DNA of 64,000 bases from Roseomonas sp. E05 (GTDB lineage Bacteria > Pseudomonadota > Alphaproteobacteria > Acetobacterales > Acetobacteraceae). Below are positions 1 through 9,718 of the stretch, piece after piece. The position numbers and the translations under genes were made by a program. The first letter of the stretch is position 1. Every line of letters starts with the position of its first letter. The notes under the pieces were generated by a model. The model had not been told where the DNA came from and ran no database searches. It saw only the letters and a program-made list of their open reading frames with translations. The stretch lies in NCBI RefSeq assembly GCF_030063475.1, contig NZ_JASIRT010000002.1:310001-374000 (forward strand), in the 5' to 3' direction.

Positions 1-1332
1 GACCAGACCTGGGAGTTCAAGCTGCGTGAAGGCGTGAAGTGGCAGAACGGCGAGGACTTCACCGCCGAGGACGTGGTGAACACCATCAACCGCGTGCCGA
101 AGGTGCTGAACAGCCCCGGCTCCTACGCGCTCTATACCCGCGCGATCGACCGCATGGAGGTGGTGGACCCGCACACCATTCGCTTCCACACCAAAACGGT
201 CTATCCGCTGCTGCCGACCGACATGACGCAGATCGCGATCATCTGGCGCGGCCTGGGCGACGAGGTTTCCACCAGCGACTTCAACGGCGGCAAGGCGGCG
301 ATCGGCACCGGCCGCTACAAGCTGGAGCGCTACGACCAAGGCAACCGCGCCATCTTCGTCCGCAACGACGCCTACTGGGGCGACAAGCCGACCTGGGGCC
401 GCGTGGACTACCGCATGATCGCCAATGACGGCGCGCGCGTCGCGGCGCTGCAGGCGGGCGACGTGGACTTCATCGACAGCGTGCCGACGCAGGATGTCAG
501 CAAGCTGGAGAAGGAGAAGGGGATCCACATCTCCCGCGCCAACAGCCTGCGCAGCATCCTGATGCGCACCGACTTCCGCGAGCAGACACCCTATATCTCC
601 GGCCCGAACGGCGAGAAGCTGGACAAGAACCCGCTGCTCGACCGGCGCGTGCGCGAGGCGCTCTCCATCGCCATCAACCGCAAGGCCATCGTGGACCGCA
701 TCATGTCGGGCGCCGCGAGCCCGACCGGCCAGATGATGCCGGAAGGCACCTTCGGCTATAACCCGAACGTGCCGCCGCCGCCCTATGATCCGGCCCGCGC
801 GAAGAAGCTGCTGGCCGAGGCGGGCTTCCCCAACGGCCTGACCATCACGCTCCTGGCGCCGAACAACCGCTACATCAATGATTCGCTGATCGCGCAGGCG
901 GTCGGCCAGATGTGGGCGCGCATCGGCGTGAAGACCAATGTGGATGCGATGCCCTCCAGCGTCTTCTTCCAGCGCACAGCGCAGCAGGACAACTCGGTCT
1001 CGCTGAGCGGCTGGGCGAATTCGGTGGGTGAGCCATCGCCGGGCCTGAAGAGCCAGTTCGGCACGCGCGACCGCACCAAGGGCTGGGGCGCGGTGAACCA
1101 CACGCTGTACTCCAACAAGGAGTACGACGCGCTGCTCACCAAGGCGCTGCAGGTGGTGGACGAGGAGAAGCGGGAGTCGATGTTCCAGGACCTCGTGGCG
1201 ATCCTGGCCAAGGACTACGCCTATATCCCGCTGCACCACCAGGTGAACCTGTGGGCGATGCGCGACAAGCTCGAGCACACCCCGCGCGCTGACGAAATGA
1301 CGCGCGCGCTGGACATCACGCCGAAGAAGTGA
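1..1332 (+). CDS. ABC transporter solute-binding protein, family 5 (peptide type), 5' partial
   Basis: The reading frame is open from the first base, so the start codon and signal peptide lie outside the window; 443 residues are visible. The protein is a periplasmic solute-binding protein of the SBP_bac_5 (DppA/OppA) family, which delivers oligopeptides or similar solutes to an inner-membrane ABC importer. The family signature LREGVKWQNGEDFTAEDVV sits at the left edge, followed by GTGRYKLERY and, later, the typical DPARAKKLLAEAGFPNG segment. The C-terminus LDITPKK is normal for the family. No permease or ATPase follows, because the next gene is convergent, so any partner genes must lie to the left. 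The ligand cannot be told from sequence. Confidence 0.93.
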   Translation, partial: DQTWEFKLREGVKWQNGEDFTAEDVVNTINRVPKVLNSPGSYALYTRAIDRMEVVDPHTIRFHTKTVYPLLPTDMTQIAIIWRGLGDEVSTSDFNGGKAAIGTGRYKLERYDQGNRAIFVRNDAYWGDKPTWGRVDYRMIANDGARVAALQAGDVDFIDSVPTQDVSKLEKEKGIHISRANSLRSILMRTDFREQTPYISGPNGEKLDKNPLLDRRVREALSIAINRKAIVDRIMSGAASPTGQMMPEGTFGYNPNVPPPPYDPARAKKLLAEAGFPNGLTITLLAPNNRYINDSLIAQAVGQMWARIGVKTNVDAMPSSVFFQRTAQQDNSVSLSGWANSVGEPSPGLKSQFGTRDRTKGWGAVNHTLYSNKEYDALLTKALQVVDEEKRESMFQDLVAILAKDYAYIPLHHQVNLWAMRDKLEHTPRADEMTRALDITPKK

Positions 1333-1342
1333 TCCGCCGCTG

Positions 1343-1370
1343 GGGCCGGGCGGAGCGATCCGCCCGGCCC
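1343..1370. terminator. Bidirectional hairpin between convergent genes
   Basis: A perfect 12-bp stem (arms 1343-1354 and 1359-1370) closes on a GCGA loop, a stable GNRA tetraloop. It lies 10 bases after the solute-binding protein stop and 8 bases before the stop of the minus-strand M20 gene. Only TT follows on the plus strand, so it is a terminator-like or 3'-protective hairpin rather than a textbook U-tract terminator. Confidence 0.7.
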
Positions 1371-1378
1371 TTCCTGAT

Positions 1379-2569
1379 TCAGGCGAGCTTCAGCTCCTCC
1401 TGCACCAGGCTGACCCAGTAGCCGACGCCGTAGGGAATGGCGTCGTCGTTGAAGTTGTAGGTCGGCGTGTGCAGGCCCTCGGACGTCGCGCCGCCCGCGC
1501 CCTGGCCGAGGAACATGAAGGCGCCCGCCTTCTTCTCCAGCATGAAGGCGAAGTCCTCGCCGCCGGTCACCGGCTGCGCCTCGTCGTTCACCTGTCCGAC
1601 GCCGACCAGGGCTGCCGCGGCCTGGGCGGCGATGCCGGTCTGCTCGGCATGGTTCACCAGCGGCGTGCCCTTGCGGCTGTACTCCACCTCGGCCGTGCAG
1701 CCGAAGGTCGCGGCCAGCCCCTCGGCCAGCTCGCGCATCCGTCGCTCCATGGTGTCGCGCACCGTCGGCAGGTAGGAGCGCGCGGTGCCGCCGATGCGGA
1801 TCTCGGCCGGCATCACATTGGTGGAGCCGAAGGAGCCGCCCGCGATGGCGCCGACGCTGATGACTGCGGAATCAACCGCCGCGATGTTGCGGCTGACCAC
1901 GGTCTGCAGCGCCAGGATGAACTGCGCCTGCAGCACCGTCACGTCGGTCGAGAGGTGCGGCGTGGCGCCGCCATGCCCGCCGGTGCCCTTGAAGGTGACC
2001 AGCCAGCGGTCCGGCGCCGCCATGAACGGGCCGGGGCGGATGGCGAACTGGCCGAGCGGCAGGCCAGGCTCGTTGTGCAGGCCATAGACGGCATCCACCG
2101 GAAAGCGCGCGAACAGCCCGTCGGCCAGCATGGCCAGGGCGCCGCCGCGGCCTTCCTCGGCCGGCTGGAAGATGAACTGAACGGTGCCGCCGAAGTCGCG
2201 GTGCTCCGAGAGATACTTCGCGGCGCCGAGCAGCATGGTGGTGTGACCGTCATGGCCGCAGGCATGCATGGTGCCGGGATTGGCGGAGGCGTAGGGCAGG
2301 CCGGTGGCCTCGTTGATCAGCAGCGCGTCCATGTCGGCGCGCAGGCCGATGGCGCGCTGGCCGGGCTGCTTCCCCTTCAGCGTGCCGACCACGCCGTAAC
2401 GGCCGACGCCCTCGGTGACCTCCAGCCCCCATTCCTTCAGCTTGGCGGCGACCAGACCGGCGGTGCGGGCCTCCTCCATGCCGATCTCGGGGTGGGCGTG
2501 GATGTCCTGGCGAATGGCGGCCAGTTCCGGCTGCATGGCGCGCAGCGCGGCGAGAAGCGTATCGTTCAC
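1379..2569 (-). CDS. M20 family amidohydrolase (hippurate hydrolase / AbgB type)
   Basis: Cytosolic di-metal amidohydrolase that should cleave N-acyl or N-aminoacyl amides. Family motifs in order: DIHAHPEIGMEE near residue 20, RADMDALLI, the metal site MHACGHDGHTTML, QPAEEGRGG with the catalytic Glu, the dimerisation-domain segment GGHGGATPH, and TGGEDFAF near the end. Length of 396 residues fits the family. I chose the GTG at 2569 because GGGAGA stands a few bases upstream and the protein then begins MNDTLLAAL; an open extension of 26 residues upstream is low in family character. Exact substrate (hippurate, aminobenzoyl-glutamate, N-acetyl amino acids) is not resolvable. It faces phzF divergently. 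Confidence 0.9.
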   Translation of the reverse strand: MNDTLLAALRAMQPELAAIRQDIHAHPEIGMEEARTAGLVAAKLKEWGLEVTEGVGRYGVVGTLKGKQPGQRAIGLRADMDALLINEATGLPYASANPGTMHACGHDGHTTMLLGAAKYLSEHRDFGGTVQFIFQPAEEGRGGALAMLADGLFARFPVDAVYGLHNEPGLPLGQFAIRPGPFMAAPDRWLVTFKGTGGHGGATPHLSTDVTVLQAQFILALQTVVSRNIAAVDSAVISVGAIAGGSFGSTNVMPAEIRIGGTARSYLPTVRDTMERRMRELAEGLAATFGCTAEVEYSRKGTPLVNHAEQTGIAAQAAAALVGVGQVNDEAQPVTGGEDFAFMLEKKAGAFMFLGQGAGGATSEGLHTPTYNFNDDAIPYGVGYWVSLVQEELKLA

Positions 2570-2724
2570 GTGGTGATCTCCCGGTTGCCCGGCGCGCGGC
2601 GGGCAGGGCCGTCCGCGCCAGCGAAGGGGCTTACATGCCGCCGGCAACGCCGTCTGGAAAGGGCGAAGGCGGGGAAAAGTCGGGCGGGAAAGCTGTGCCG
2701 GCCTGTCACCCCAGCGCCCCTGCG

Positions 2725-2754
2725 TTGACCGCCGGCGAAGCGCCTGCCTAGGCT
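2725..2754 (+). promoter_or_regulatory. Candidate promoter of the phzF-like gene
   Basis: TTGACC at 2725-2730 is followed after 18 bases by TAGGCT at 2749-2754, about 25 bases before the start codon. The -35 is good, the -10 only partial. CTAG-containing -10-like elements recur before several genes of this window, which slightly raises confidence. Confidence 0.4.
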
Positions 2755-2779
2755 CTGGCCCATCATCCCGAGGACGACC

Positions 2780-3634
2780 ATGCCGAACCAGGACGGGACC
2801 CGCCTTCCATTCCAGCAGGTGGACGTGTTCGCCTCGCAGCCGCTGCGCGGCAATCCGCTCGCGGTGGTCGTCGGCGCCGATGCGCTGGGCGACGAGCGGA
2901 TGGCGGCCTTCGCCAACTGGACGAACCTGAGCGAGACGACCTTCCTGCTGCAGCCACGACAGGCCGGGGCCGACTACCGCCTCCGCATCTTCACGCCCTC
3001 AGCCGAGCTGCCCTTCGCCGGGCATCCGACGCTGGGGAGCTGCCATGTCTGGCTGGCCTCCGGTGGGGTGCCGAGGGGCGGCGACATCATCCAGGAATGC
3101 GAGGCCGGCCTCATCCGCATCCGCCGTGGCGCCGCGGGCCAGCTCTTCTTCGCGGCGCCTCCGCTGCGCCGAGGCGGGCCGCTGGAGCCGGGGCTGCTGG
3201 CGAAGGTCGCCAGGGGGCTGGGCCTGGCGCCGGATGCCGTTGTCGCCTCAAGCTGGGTGGACAACGGGCCGGGCTGGCTGGCGGTGCTGCTGCGCTCGCG
3301 GGCCGAGGTGCTGGCGGTGCGCCCGGACTATGCGGCCCTGGGCGGGCTGCGGGTGGGCGTGGCCGGGGCCTGGGACGAGATGGCCGATGGCGCCGAGGCG
3401 CAGTTCGAGGTGCGCGCCTTCACCGCCGGGGGCTATGAGGACCCGGTGACCGGCAGCCTGAATGCCAGCCTCGCCCAGTGGCTGATCGGCAGCGGGATCG
3501 CGCCGCCCAGCTATGTCGCCAGCCAGGGCACGGCGCTGGGACGGGCCGGGCGCGTGCAGGTCGAGCGGGATGGGGCCGAGATCTGGGTCGGCGGCGCGGT
3601 GACGAGCTGCATCGAGGGGACGGTGCGGCTTTGA
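2780..3634 (+). CDS. PhzF family isomerase-like protein
   Basis: Member of the PhzF / diaminopimelate-epimerase-like fold family. Visible family marks are FQQVDVFASQPLRGNPLAVV at the N-terminus, the probable catalytic Glu52 in NLSETTFL, the GHPTLGSCHVWL loop and the C-terminal-half DPVTGSLNA motif. With 284 residues it is full length. Real PhzF isomerises a phenazine precursor, but no other phenazine genes are near, so this is one of the many family members of unknown substrate. AGGA lies 5 bases before the ATG. The gene is divergent from the M20 amidohydrolase and followed 51 bases later by a small unknown gene on the same strand. Confidence 0.92.
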   Translation: MPNQDGTRLPFQQVDVFASQPLRGNPLAVVVGADALGDERMAAFANWTNLSETTFLLQPRQAGADYRLRIFTPSAELPFAGHPTLGSCHVWLASGGVPRGGDIIQECEAGLIRIRRGAAGQLFFAAPPLRRGGPLEPGLLAKVARGLGLAPDAVVASSWVDNGPGWLAVLLRSRAEVLAVRPDYAALGGLRVGVAGAWDEMADGAEAQFEVRAFTAGGYEDPVTGSLNASLAQWLIGSGIAPPSYVASQGTALGRAGRVQVERDGAEIWVGGAVTSCIEGTVRL

Positions 3635-3685
3635 GTCCGCCCCCTCCGGCCGCTGCGGCGAGACGTTCAGCAGGGGAGCGAAGCG

Positions 3686-4000
3686 ATGGACAAGGATGAA
3701 CTGACGGCCTGGGCGCTGGCGAATGGCTGGCAGATGCTTGGCGGCCATCCCAGCCTGACCAAGCCGTCGGCGCCGAAGGAGGCGATCGTGCGGCTGGTGC
3801 TCAAGGCCACGGTGGCGAACCTGGAGGTGAAGAAGCCGGCCGGGAAATGGGAGAAGGTCGGCGGCGAAAGCTACGCCAAGATCACGCCGGACGAGGAGGA
3901 GGGCCTGCCGCGGGGCCTGGGCTTCGAGAAGGTGCCGAGCATCACCAAGCTGATGCAGGACAACCGCGACCGGATGGTGTTCGCGAAGTTCGGCGGCTGA
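3686..4000 (+). CDS. Small conserved-looking hypothetical protein, 104 residues
   Basis: I do not recognise this protein. It is soluble, Lys-rich and without Cys, membrane segment or signal peptide; it starts MDKDELTAWALANGWQ and contains GKWEKVGGESYAKI in the middle and a basic tail ending MVFAKFGG. The reading frame is credible because AGGGGAG precedes the ATG by 6-8 bases and codon use is strongly GC-biased at third positions. It may be cotranscribed with the phzF-like gene (51-base gap). It converges on gltX with only 7 bases between the stops and no terminator. Confidence 0.72.
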   Translation: MDKDELTAWALANGWQMLGGHPSLTKPSAPKEAIVRLVLKATVANLEVKKPAGKWEKVGGESYAKITPDEEEGLPRGLGFEKVPSITKLMQDNRDRMVFAKFGG

Positions 4001-4007
4001 GGCGGGG

Positions 4008-5408
4008 TCATTCGCCCGCCGCGGCCAGCATCCGCGACACCGCCTCGCCGCGGCCGAGCGCGAAGAGCACGGCGTCGATCGGCGGCGACTGGGTGCTGCC
4101 GGTCAGCGCCGCGCGCAGCGGCTGGGCGATGGCGCCAAGCTTCACGCCCTTCACATCGGCATAGTCGCGCAGCCACTTGTCGAGGTCGGCGCGCTCCCAG
4201 GGCGCGTCGGTCAGGAACACGGCGAGGTCCTTCAGCCGCTCCCTGGCCTCGGGCGTCAGCAGCGCCTCGGCCTTGGGCTCGAAGGGCAGGGGGATGTTCG
4301 CCACCGCGAAAGCGGCCATGTCGGCGGCCTCGTTCAGCGTGCGGGCGCGCGGCATGATGTCCGGCACCAGCAACTGCACGCGCTCGGCGCCCTCGGTGCC
4401 GAAGCCGATCGAGGGGCGCTTGGCCAGGATCTCCAGCACGCGGTGGGCCAAGGCGTCGGGGTCCATCTGCCGCAGGTACTGCGCGTTCAGGTGCGTCAGC
4501 TTGGCGTAGTCCATCCGGCTGGCGGCGCGGCCGACATCCTTCAGGTCGAAGAGTTCGATGGCCCGCTCGCGCGGCACGAACTCCTCGTCGCCATGGCCCC
4601 AGCCGAGCCGCAGCAGATAGTTGCAGACGGCCTCGGGGAGGAAGCCCTGGTCGCGGAACTCCAGGGCGCCGACGGCGCCGTGCCGCTTCGAGAGCTTGGC
4701 GCCGTCCGCGCCGTGGATCAGCGGGATATGCGCGAAATGCGGCCGCGCCCAGCCCATGGCGTCGTAGATCATCGCCTGGCGGAAGGTGTTGGTCAGGTGG
4801 TCGTCGCCGCGGATGACATGGGTGATGTCCATGTCGTGGTCGTCCACCACCACGGCATGCAGGTAAGTCGGCGTGCCGTCCGAGCGCAGGATGACCATGT
4901 CGTCCAGCTCGCTGTTCTGCACGCGCACCTCGCCCTGCACGAGGTCGTGGATCACCGTCTCGCCCTCGCGCGGGGCCTTGATGCGGATGACGGGCTTCAC
5001 GCCGGCCGGCGCCTCGGCGGGGTCGCGGTCGCGCCAGCGGCCGTCATAGCGCGGCGGGCGGCCTTCCTTCATGGCCGTCTCGCGCATCTCCGCCAGCTCT
5101 TCCGGCGTGGTGTAGCAGGAATAGGCCTTGCCCTGGGCCAGCAGCTCGCGCGCCACCTCGGCATGCCGCGCCTCGCGCGCGGTCTGCATCACCGGCGGCT
5201 CGTCCGGCGAGAGGCCGAGCCATTCCAGGCTCTCGATGATCTGCCGCACCGCCTCGGGCGTGGAGCGGGCGCGGTCGGTGTCCTCGATGCGCAGCAGGTA
5301 TTTCCCGCCATGGTGGCGCGCGAAGAGGAAGTTGAAGAGCGCGGTGCGCGCGCCCCCGATGTGCAGATACCCGGTCGGGGAGGGGGCGAAACGGGTGCGT
5401 ACGGTCAT
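4008..5408 (-). CDS. gltX: Glutamyl-tRNA synthetase
   Basis: Class I aminoacyl-tRNA synthetase that charges tRNA(Glu). The ATP site HIGH-type motif is [13 protein letters not shown] at the N-terminus and the KMSKS-type motif is [11 protein letters not shown] near residue 240; [10 protein letters not shown] and the domain [11 protein letters not shown] are also typical. The length of 466 residues is normal. In bacteria without GlnRS the enzyme is non-discriminating and also charges tRNA(Gln); the sequence alone does not decide this. The start [13 protein letters not shown] is the family start. It is divergent from comEC across an 79-base region. Confidence 0.98.
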   Translation of the reverse strand: MTVRTRFAPSPTGYLHIGGARTALFNFLFARHHGGKYLLRIEDTDRARSTPEAVRQIIESLEWLGLSPDEPPVMQTAREARHAEVARELLAQGKAYSCYTTPEELAEMRETAMKEGRPPRYDGRWRDRDPAEAPAGVKPVIRIKAPREGETVIHDLVQGEVRVQNSELDDMVILRSDGTPTYLHAVVVDDHDMDITHVIRGDDHLTNTFRQAMIYDAMGWARPHFAHIPLIHGADGAKLSKRHGAVGALEFRDQGFLPEAVCNYLLRLGWGHGDEEFVPRERAIELFDLKDVGRAASRMDYAKLTHLNAQYLRQMDPDALAHRVLEILAKRPSIGFGTEGAERVQLLVPDIMPRARTLNEAADMAAFAVANIPLPFEPKAEALLTPEARERLKDLAVFLTDAPWERADLDKWLRDYADVKGVKLGAIAQPLRAALTGSTQSPPIDAVLFALGRGEAVSRMLAAAGE

Positions 5409-5438
5409 TGCTCGGCCAGTTCCTTCGAGCGGATGCTT

Positions 5439-5466
5439 TTAACACTCCTGGCCCTGCCTGTAGAGT
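5439..5466 (+). promoter_or_regulatory. Candidate sigma-70 promoter for comEC
   Basis: TTAACA (5439-5444) and TAGAGT (5461-5466) are separated by 16 bases and lie about 22 bases before the comEC ATG, inside the comEC/gltX divergent region. Five of six -35 and four of six -10 positions match the consensus. Confidence 0.45.
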
Positions 5467-5487
5467 GCGCGCATAGGTTGAGAAGCC

Positions 5488-7665
5488 ATGAGCGACACTG
5501 ACGCGATTTCCGTTCCCCTGCCGCTGGACGGCCCCCCGGCCTCCTGGCGGCCTGCCGCCGTCGTGCAACGCCTGCGGGAACTCCTGGAGGCGGAGTGGAG
5601 CCGTCTGCCGCTCTGGCTGCCGGTGGCGCTTGGCGCCGGCATCCTCACCTACTTCGCCCAGCGCAGCGAACCGGGGCCGTTCTGGGGTGCGCTCGCGGCG
5701 CCGCTGCTGCTCGGCGCCGTGCTGCTGCGTGGAAGGCCGATACTGGCCTGGATCCTGGCGCTGGCCGGCATGGCCGCGCTGGGCTTCGGCGTCGCCGGCT
5801 GGCAGGCGGCCCGCCTGCCCGCGCCGCTGGACCTTCCCAGGCGCGCCGTGGTGCTCGAAGGCCGGGTGGAGGCGGTGGAAACCCTCCCGAAGGGGCTGCG
5901 CCTCACGCTGGGCGAGGTCCGCCTCGGCCCTGGTGAGCTACCTTTGGCGCGGCGGATCCGAATCCGCCTGCGCACCAACGATCCGCTGCACCCGGCACCG
6001 GGCGAACAGCTGCGCCTGCGCGCCCTGGTGCGCGAGCCCTCCGTACCGCCGGCGCCGGGCGGATGGGACTTCCAGCGGGACGCCTTCTTCAGCGGCCTGG
6101 GCGGCTCCGGCTTCGCCCTCGGACCGGCAGAGCGGATCGGCGAGGCGGCCCAGACGCCCCGCTTCGCCGCCGCCCGGTCCTGGCTGGAAGGGCGCGTGCT
6201 TGCCGTCCTGCCCGGCGGCGCGGGGGCGGTGGCCGCGGCGCTGCTGACCGGCGGGCAGAGCGCCATCCCGGCACCCGACATGCAGGCGATGCGCGATTCC
6301 GGGCTGGCGCACCTGCTCTCGGTCTCAGGGCTGCACATCGCCATCGTCATGGGGCTGGGATTCGGCATCGTCCGCTTCGGCGTCGCGCTGGTGCCGGCGC
6401 TGGCGCTCCGCTGGGACAGCAAGCGGATCGCCGCGCCGGGCGCGCTGCTGCTGGGTGGCGCCTATATGCTGCTGACCGGCGCACAGGTGCCGATGCAGCG
6501 CTCCTTCGCCATGGCGGCGCTGGTGACCTTCGGCATCCTGATCGGCCGGCGGGCGCTCTCCCTGCGCGCCCTGGCGCTGGCCGCGGCGGCGGTGATGCTG
6601 ATGCAGCCGGCGGCGCTGCTCGGCCCTTCCTTCCAGATGAGCTTCGCCGCCGTGCTGGTGCTGATCGCCGGTGCGGAGGCCACCGGACCGCTCCTGGCGC
6701 GCTGGCGGCAGGGCGCCGAATGGTGGCGTCGCCCGGCCCTGGTGCTGCTGGGAATGGTGCTGACCTCACTGCTCGCCGGGTTGGCCACCATGCCCTATGG
6801 CCTGCACCATTTCGGCCGGCTGCAGCTCTACGGACTGGCCGCCAACATGGTGGCGGTGCCGCTGACCTCCATCCTGGTGATGCCGGCCGGGATGCTGGCG
6901 GTGGCGCTGATGCCGCTGGGCCTGGAAGCCTGGCCGCTGGCGGCGATGGGCTGGGGCGTGGAGGGCATCCTGACGGTGGCGCGTACCGTGGCCGCCTGGC
7001 CGGGCGCGGCGCTGACCGCCATGCCGATCCCGCCCTGGGGGCTTCTGCTGACCAGCTTCGGCCTGCTCTGGCTCTGCCTCTGGCAGACCCGCTGGCGGCT
7101 GCTCGGCCTGCCGCTGGCGGCGGCCGGCCTGCTCAGCGCCGCGACGGTGACGCCGCCCGACATCCTCGTCTCGGCCGATGCGCGGCTGATCGCGCTGCGC
7201 ACGCCGCAGGGGGTGGTGCTGCAGCGCGCCAGCGGCGCCTCGAACTTCCTGCGCGACAACTGGCTGCGCGGCTGGGGGGAGGAGGAGGCCGAGCTTCTGC
7301 CCAGCGCAGGGGAGCATGAGGAGGAGGGGCTGGACTGCCCCGGGCTCGACTGCCGCTTCCAGCCGCACCCGGACGGACCGGCCGCGATGCTGCTGCGCGT
7401 GACCAAGCCGCGGCGGGGAGAGAAGGCCGCCTCCGTCCAGGCAGCGCGGGCCTGCGGGCAGGCGGCGGTGCTGGTCTCGGCCGAGCCGATCCGAGGCCGC
7501 TGCCCGGGCACGGCCGTGGTGGACCGCTTCAGCGTCTGGCGGGACGGGCCGCACGCCATCTGGCTGGGCCGTGGCGGCGTGCGGGTGGTCTCGGACCGTG
7601 ACTGGCGCGGGGCGCGGCCCTGGGTGCCGCCGCCGCCCCGCCCGGCCTGGGCGAAGGATCAGTAG
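5488..7665 (+). CDS. comEC: ComEC/Rec2 family DNA uptake channel protein
   Basis: Large polytopic inner-membrane protein, the family that passes single-stranded DNA into the cytoplasm during natural transformation. After a cytosolic N-terminus come membrane helices, a soluble DUF4131-type region (about residues 100-220), then the competence domain core [16 protein letters not shown] near residue 270 and a long series of hydrophobic helices to about residue 560. The C-terminal 170 residues lack the HxHxDH metallo-beta-lactamase motif that many ComEC proteins carry, so this is the shorter form. The last 7 bases overlap the 3' end of lexA on the other strand. A comM homologue lies at 51835-53352. 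Confidence 0.93.
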   Translation: MSDTDAISVPLPLDGPPASWRPAAVVQRLRELLEAEWSRLPLWLPVALGAGILTYFAQRSEPGPFWGALAAPLLLGAVLLRGRPILAWILALAGMAALGFGVAGWQAARLPAPLDLPRRAVVLEGRVEAVETLPKGLRLTLGEVRLGPGELPLARRIRIRLRTNDPLHPAPGEQLRLRALVREPSVPPAPGGWDFQRDAFFSGLGGSGFALGPAERIGEAAQTPRFAAARSWLEGRVLAVLPGGAGAVAAALLTGGQSAIPAPDMQAMRDSGLAHLLSVSGLHIAIVMGLGFGIVRFGVALVPALALRWDSKRIAAPGALLLGGAYMLLTGAQVPMQRSFAMAALVTFGILIGRRALSLRALALAAAAVMLMQPAALLGPSFQMSFAAVLVLIAGAEATGPLLARWRQGAEWWRRPALVLLGMVLTSLLAGLATMPYGLHHFGRLQLYGLAANMVAVPLTSILVMPAGMLAVALMPLGLEAWPLAAMGWGVEGILTVARTVAAWPGAALTAMPIPPWGLLLTSFGLLWLCLWQTRWRLLGLPLAAAGLLSAATVTPPDILVSADARLIALRTPQGVVLQRASGASNFLRDNWLRGWGEEEAELLPSAGEHEEEGLDCPGLDCRFQPHPDGPAAMLLRVTKPRRGEKAASVQAARACGQAAVLVSAEPIRGRCPGTAVVDRFSVWRDGPHAIWLGRGGVRVVSDRDWRGARPWVPPPPRPAWAKDQ

Positions 7666-8384
7666 CGGCGCAGCAGCCCGACCAGGCGGCCCTGCACCTT
7701 CACCCGGTCGGGGCCGAAGATGCGCGTCTCGTAGCGCGGATTGGCAGCTTCCAGCGCGATGGAGTTGCCCTTCCGGCGCAGCCGCTTCAGCGTCACCTCG
7801 GCCTCGTCCACCAGCGCGACCACGACGCTGCCGTTCTCCGCCATGTCGTCGCGACGGATGATGACGGTGTCGCCGTCGAGGATGCCGGCGCCCTCCATCG
7901 AGTCGCCGGAGACCTCCAGCGCGTAGTGCTCGCCCCCGCCGAGCAGCGCCGCCGGCACCTCGACGCTGGTGCCCTGGTCGCGCAGCGCCTCGATCGGCTG
8001 GCCGGCGGCGATGCGGCCATAGAGCGGCAGATGCACCGCTGCGGCCTCGTTGGCGCCGCGCGCCACGCCGGGAAGGTTGGAGGCGAAGGTACCCCGGATG
8101 ACATTGGGCGCGAAGGCCGGGCGTGCCGCCGGGGCGGGCTCGGCGCGCGCCAGCGTGGCGGGCGCAGTGCTCTCCGGCAGGCGGATCACCTCCAGCGCAC
8201 GGGCGCGGTGGGCGCGGCGGCGCAGGAAGCCGCGCTCCTCAAGGGCGGTGATCAGGCGGTGGATGCCGGACTTCGAGCGGAGCTTCAGCGCCTCCTTCAT
8301 CTCCTCGAAGGAGGGCGAGAAGCCGGTGTCCCGCAGGTGCCGGTCGATGAACATCAGCAACTCGTGTTGCTTGCGCGTGAGCAT
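7659..8384 (-). CDS. lexA: LexA repressor, SOS response
   Basis: Transcriptional repressor of the DNA-damage response with self-cleaving activity. The N-terminal winged helix is seen in [11 protein letters not shown]...[16 protein letters not shown]; the S24 peptidase half has the Ala-Gly cleavage site in [10 protein letters not shown], the nucleophile in SGDSMEGAG and the general-base Lys in VTLKRLRR. It has 241 residues from the ATG at 8384 (start [10 protein letters not shown], family start, AGGGAG upstream); an in-frame ATG at 8435 sits directly next to the SOS box and is unlikely. An SOS box 55 bases upstream indicates autorepression. Its stop codon overlaps the tail of comEC. Confidence 0.97.
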   Translation of the reverse strand: MLTRKQHELLMFIDRHLRDTGFSPSFEEMKEALKLRSKSGIHRLITALEERGFLRRRAHRARALEVIRLPESTAPATLARAEPAPAARPAFAPNVIRGTFASNLPGVARGANEAAAVHLPLYGRIAAGQPIEALRDQGTSVEVPAALLGGGEHYALEVSGDSMEGAGILDGDTVIIRRDDMAENGSVVVALVDEAEVTLKRLRRKGNSIALEAANPRYETRIFGPDRVKVQGRLVGLLRRY

Positions 8385-8438
8385 GCGGGGCTCCCTGCCT
8401 GCGGCGATGGCCGCGAACAAAGCGGCAACCGTCATAGT

Positions 8439-8453
8439 GTTCTACGAAAGTTC
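8439..8453 (-). promoter_or_regulatory. LexA operator (SOS box) of lexA
   Basis: The plus strand reads GTTC, seven bases, GTTC (8439-8442 and 8450-8453), i.e. GAAC-N7-GAAC toward lexA. This is exactly the direct-repeat LexA box known from alphaproteobacteria, not the palindromic enterobacterial box. Position just upstream of lexA fits autoregulation. Confidence 0.9.
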
Positions 8454-8512
8454 CCGCCTGCCGGTCAACCGGCATTCGCCCTGATTTCCGCCACTTGGGG
8501 TGTGGAAAAGTG

Positions 8513-9718
8513 TCAGAGGCCCAGATCGGAGAGGCTGATCACCTCCACCGGCGCGCCCGCCGCGAGAGGAGGCGCATGGGGTGTCCGCCGCAGCAGGGCG
8601 CCGCTCTCGGCCAGCACGCGCAGCATGGAGCTGTCCTGGCGGTTGGCGGCGGTGGCCACCCACTGACCATCCGGCGCCTGATGCAGCCGCGCGCGCATGT
8701 AGTCCTCGCGCCTGTCGTTCGCGGGCAGGTCGGCGCCGGCGATGGCGCGGCGCAGCGGCGGCGCGGCGGGTGGCAGCCCGGCCAGCACGGCCAGCGCCGG
8801 CCAGAGGAAGATGACGCCGCAGACCAGCGCCGAGACCGGGTTGCCGGGCAGGCCGAGCAGCGGCGTCTCGCCCAGATGCCCCCAGATCAGCGGCTTGCCC
8901 GGCCGCATGGCGATCTTCCAGAAGTCGAGCGTGAAGCCGCGCGGGCCGAGCGCCTGCTGCACCAGGTCGTGCTCGCCGACGCTGGCGCCGCCTGTGGTGA
9001 CCATCAGGTCGCAGAAGCGGGCGGCCTCGGCGGCGGCGCCGATGGCGGCCGTGTCATCGCGGGCGATCGGCAGCACCAGAGGTTCGGCCCCGGCCGCACG
9101 CACCAGCGCCGCGAGAGCATGCGCGTTCGAGGAGACGATGCCACCCGGCGGCAGAGGTTCGCCCGGCAGCACGATCTCGTCGCCGGTGGCCAGGATGCCG
9201 ATGCGGGGGCGGCGATGCACGGTCAGCCAGGGATGGTTGCTGGCGGCGGCGAGGCCGATGTCGCGCGCCGTCAGGCGGCGGCCGGGGGCGACCAGCGTCT
9301 CGCCGGCGGTGAAGTCCAGCCCGGCGCGGCGGATCCAGCGGCCGGGCTGCACCGTTTCGCGCACCAGCACCCGGTGCTCGGCGGCCTCGGCATCCTCCTG
9401 CAGCAGGATGCCGTCGGCTCCCGCGGGCACCAGACCGCCGGTGAAGATCCGCACGGCTTCACCGGCGCCCACGCTGCCGGCGAAGGGATGCCCGGCCGGG
9501 GCGGCGCCGACCACCCGCAGCCACGCGCCTTCCACGGCCTCGGCGGCGCGCACGGCATAGCCGTCCATGGCGGAGACATCGGCCGGCGGCTGGGTCAGGC
9601 GGGCGGCGACCGGCGCGGCGAGCACCCGGTTCCAGGCTTCGGCGAGGGCCACGGTTTCGGTCCCGGCCGGCTTCAGCATGGCCAGGATGCGGCTGCGGGC
9701 TTCCTCTACCGAAATCAT
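8513..9718 (-). CDS. moeA: Molybdopterin molybdenumtransferase MoeA
   Basis: Inserts molybdate into adenylylated molybdopterin in the last step of Mo-cofactor synthesis. Typical segments are VSAMDGYAVRA (substrate site), IFTGGLVPAGAD, RIGILATGDEIV, the MoCF-fold signature TTGGASVGEHD and LGLPGNPVSALV. 401 residues from the ATG at 9718 ([11 protein letters not shown]), which overlaps the moaC stop codon by one base and so indicates translational coupling. Longer in-frame extensions upstream lie inside moaC and are rejected. lexA follows 128 bases downstream with its own operator. Confidence 0.97.
   Translation of the reverse strand: MISVEEARSRILAMLKPAGTETVALAEAWNRVLAAPVAARLTQPPADVSAMDGYAVRAAEAVEGAWLRVVGAAPAGHPFAGSVGAGEAVRIFTGGLVPAGADGILLQEDAEAAEHRVLVRETVQPGRWIRRAGLDFTAGETLVAPGRRLTARDIGLAAASNHPWLTVHRRPRIGILATGDEIVLPGEPLPPGGIVSSNAHALAALVRAAGAEPLVLPIARDDTAAIGAAAEAARFCDLMVTTGGASVGEHDLVQQALGPRGFTLDFWKIAMRPGKPLIWGHLGETPLLGLPGNPVSALVCGVIFLWPALAVLAGLPPAAPPLRRAIAGADLPANDRREDYMRARLHQAPDGQWVATAANRQDSSMLRVLAESGALLRRTPHAPPLAAGAPVEVISLSDLGL

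Noticed and set aside
2780-3634. Phenazine biosynthesis
   Set aside because: The PhzF-like gene stands without any other phz gene.
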